Part shown: piece by piece, positions 34,205 through 35,613 of the stretch | Layout of the letters: each line of letters starts with the position of its first letter | How positions within the stretch are numbered: the stretch's first letter is position 1 | Assembly (NCBI GenBank): GCA_015295905.1 | Contig: DVEB01000351.1 | Coordinates: 1 to 35,613, forward strand | Reading direction: 5' to 3' | DNA: 35,613 nucleotides | Source: Synechococcales cyanobacterium M55_K2018_004 | Lineage (GTDB): Bacteria > Cyanobacteriota > Cyanobacteriia > Elainellales > Elainellaceae | Notes under the pieces: model-generated | The model's database searches: none | Told to the model about the DNA's origin: nothing | Seen by the model: only the letters and a program-made list of their open reading frames with translations | Program-made: the position numbers and the translations under genes

Positions 34205-35467
34205 TTAGATGGACGTCCTGCTTAAGCGCCGATCGAGGTGGCGCAGAATGACGAGGCTGATCAATACACTGGCAGCCCAGCCCAGCCAGGAGCGATGGGC
34301 GATCGCACTCGACTGGTCCATCGTCCACCCACCTACTACTGGCCCGACGAAATACCCCACTGCCCAGCAGAGCGAGTTAATGGACAGGTAGACTCCGCGC
34401 AGCGACTCCGGCGCAAAGTCTACCACCAAGGCAGAGGCCGCGGGCATATAGACAACAGTGGCGATCGCCATCATGCCTAGGGCTGCCACTGCCCAAACCA
34501 AGTGCCCCATGGGAGCAACTCCTGTGACCCACACCAGCACAAAACTCACCCCCCAGAGCAACGAAGAAAGCATGAGTAACTGGGTGCGACGGTACCCCTT
34601 CAGGGCGCGAGCAACAGGTAACTGGGTCAGAGCCGCTAGCACAACGTGCCAAGAGAATAACAAGCTGAGAGCGCTAGAGGAAAACCCAGTGGCATTGGCC
34701 AGCGGCACAAACTTACTAAAGTAAAGCGGCAGCGTGCTGTTGACGTGGGCCAGGTAGGTGGTCATGAGGATGTTGACGGTGACGTAGATCAGCAGCGTGC
34801 GATCGCCCAAGGCTAAAGCCCAGCCCTGCAAAACTCGATGACTGGGAGTGGCCGGGTTACGAGTTTCGGCGATCGCCCCATAGACAATGCCAAAAAAGAT
34901 CAGGAAGGAAATCCCATCAATCACGAATAGAGCACGGTAAGCCCCCGTCGCTGCGATCAATGCGCCCCCCAGTACGACTCCCAACCCTAGCCCCAAACTA
35001 TCAGCCAAGCGCGTCAGGGCAAAGGCTTCATTGCGCTCATCGAGCGTCGTTAGGTCAGCAACTGTGGCCTCTGTTGCAGGCCAGTAAAGGCCAATCCCAA
35101 AGCCCATGAGGAGATTCCCCATCAGGAAGGTGGAGAAGTCGTGGGTCAGGGCCAGAAACAAGTCGGCCAGAGCAGAGACGGCTGCCGACAGCAACAGCGT
35201 GTAGCGTCGGCCAACTCGAGGCGAGTCTGAGAAAGTCCCCCCCAAAATGCGCCCCAACACCCCGGCTAGGGAACCACTGCCAATCCCAACGCCAACTAGG
35301 GTTGCTGGTAGCCCCACCTGTTGCACAAAAAAGATCGGGGCATAAAACAGTGTGAACCCGCTCCCCAACTGCGATAGCAACCGCCCTGCAATTAAAATCC
35401 AGACTCGGTGGTCTAGTGGTGGCAGCCAGCGCAAAAGATTGTTCATAGAGGGGGGGCGGGGTTTCAT
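34205..35467 (-). CDS. Major facilitator superfamily transporter
   Basis: The 420-residue protein has about twelve hydrophobic helices in two halves. The first shows the MFS loop 2-3 region (GRILGGTFSDSPRVGRRYTLL) with the conserved G-x-x-x-D-x-x-G-R-R-like spacing, and the second half has ARALKGYRRTQLLMLSSLLWG at the matching site. It resembles drug-efflux or sugar MFS carriers of the MFS_1 group; the substrate is not evident. The ATG at 35467 opens the frame and an ATG at 35446 is an alternative; neither has a clear ribosome site. It is convergent with the glycosyltransferase-like gene. Confidence 0.9.
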   Translation of the reverse strand: MKPRPPSMNNLLRWLPPLDHRVWILIAGRLLSQLGSGFTLFYAPIFFVQQVGLPATLVGVGIGSGSLAGVLGRILGGTFSDSPRVGRRYTLLLSAAVSALADLFLALTHDFSTFLMGNLLMGFGIGLYWPATEATVADLTTLDERNEAFALTRLADSLGLGLGVVLGGALIAATGAYRALFVIDGISFLIFFGIVYGAIAETRNPATPSHRVLQGWALALGDRTLLIYVTVNILMTTYLAHVNSTLPLYFSKFVPLANATGFSSSALSLLFSWHVVLAALTQLPVARALKGYRRTQLLMLSSLLWGVSFVLVWVTGVAPMGHLVWAVAALGMMAIATVVYMPAASALVVDFAPESLRGVYLSINSLCWAVGYFVGPVVGGWTMDQSSAIAHRSWLGWAASVLISLVILRHLDRRLSRTSI

Positions 35468-35543
35468 CGCATTTTAGAGTGATAGTGCTGTGCGCGTTGA
35501 TTCAGGACGGCATTGTGGCGCACAGAGCGCTAGAGCGTGAATT

Positions 35544-35613
35544 TACAGCGCGACACGCATAGGTTAGGACAATGGTTAGGATAATGCGTTTTGTGGGAAC
35601 CCCGGCGCAGCGG
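35544..35613. repeat. R3 palindromic repeat, copy 3 (cut by window end)
   Basis: ACACGCATAGGTTAGGACAA is followed by TGGTTAGGATAATGCGTTTT and the left part of the R3 hairpin with its GCGCAGCGG core. The right arm lies beyond the window. Confidence 0.7.

Overview
The window is chromosomal DNA of a cyanobacterium, probably a filamentous Leptolyngbya- or Oscillatoria-type organism. The octamer GCGATCGC (HIP1) recurs throughout. Several genes are of cyanobacterial type: a class II fructose/sedoheptulose bisphosphatase, a ClpR-ClpP cluster, and DUF3493 and DUF3370 proteins. No tRNA, rRNA, CRISPR array or intact transposase was seen.

Layout. 0-7.5 kb: a membrane histidine kinase divergent from the Calvin-cycle bisphosphatase, then a radical SAM protein and a TPR protein. 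7.6-14.4 kb: a surface-glycan region that is more AT-rich and has few HIP1 sites. It holds a polyprenyl-phosphate sugar transferase, a 2.2 kb non-coding stretch with a small MITE, and a co-directional trio (GT2 glycosyltransferase, FAD oxidoreductase, NodB-type deacetylase). 14.7-19.8 kb: a photolyase/cryptochrome-family gene and, on the other strand, recJ followed by an ORF with coiled-coil and HEPN-like features. 20.4-23.2 kb: three clpP-family genes (two lacking catalytic residues, one intact) and a J-domain gene. 23.4-27.6 kb: DUF3493, a LuxR-type regulator, phosphoglucomutase and a DUF3370 protein. 27.6-30.7 kb: a divergent pair of membrane genes, mgtE and an MgtC-like gene. 30.9-35.5 kb: a metallophosphoesterase, a glycosyltransferase-like protein and an MFS transporter.

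Two things stand out. First, recJ ends on a nine-A run containing the dnaX-type heptamer A_AAA_AAG, followed at once by an 11-bp hairpin. The -1 frame continues into the next ORF, which has no ATG, GTG or TTG in that frame until the middle of its coiled coil. This suggests a frameshifted RecJ fusion to a coiled-coil/HEPN-like module. Second, most gaps between genes hold copies of three palindromic repeat families (called R1, R2 and R3 here). R1 has about 18-bp imperfect terminal inverted repeats, supplies the stop codon of the photolyase gene, and encodes the last residues of the metallophosphoesterase.

All calls rest on reading the sequence and recalled family knowledge. No database search was possible.
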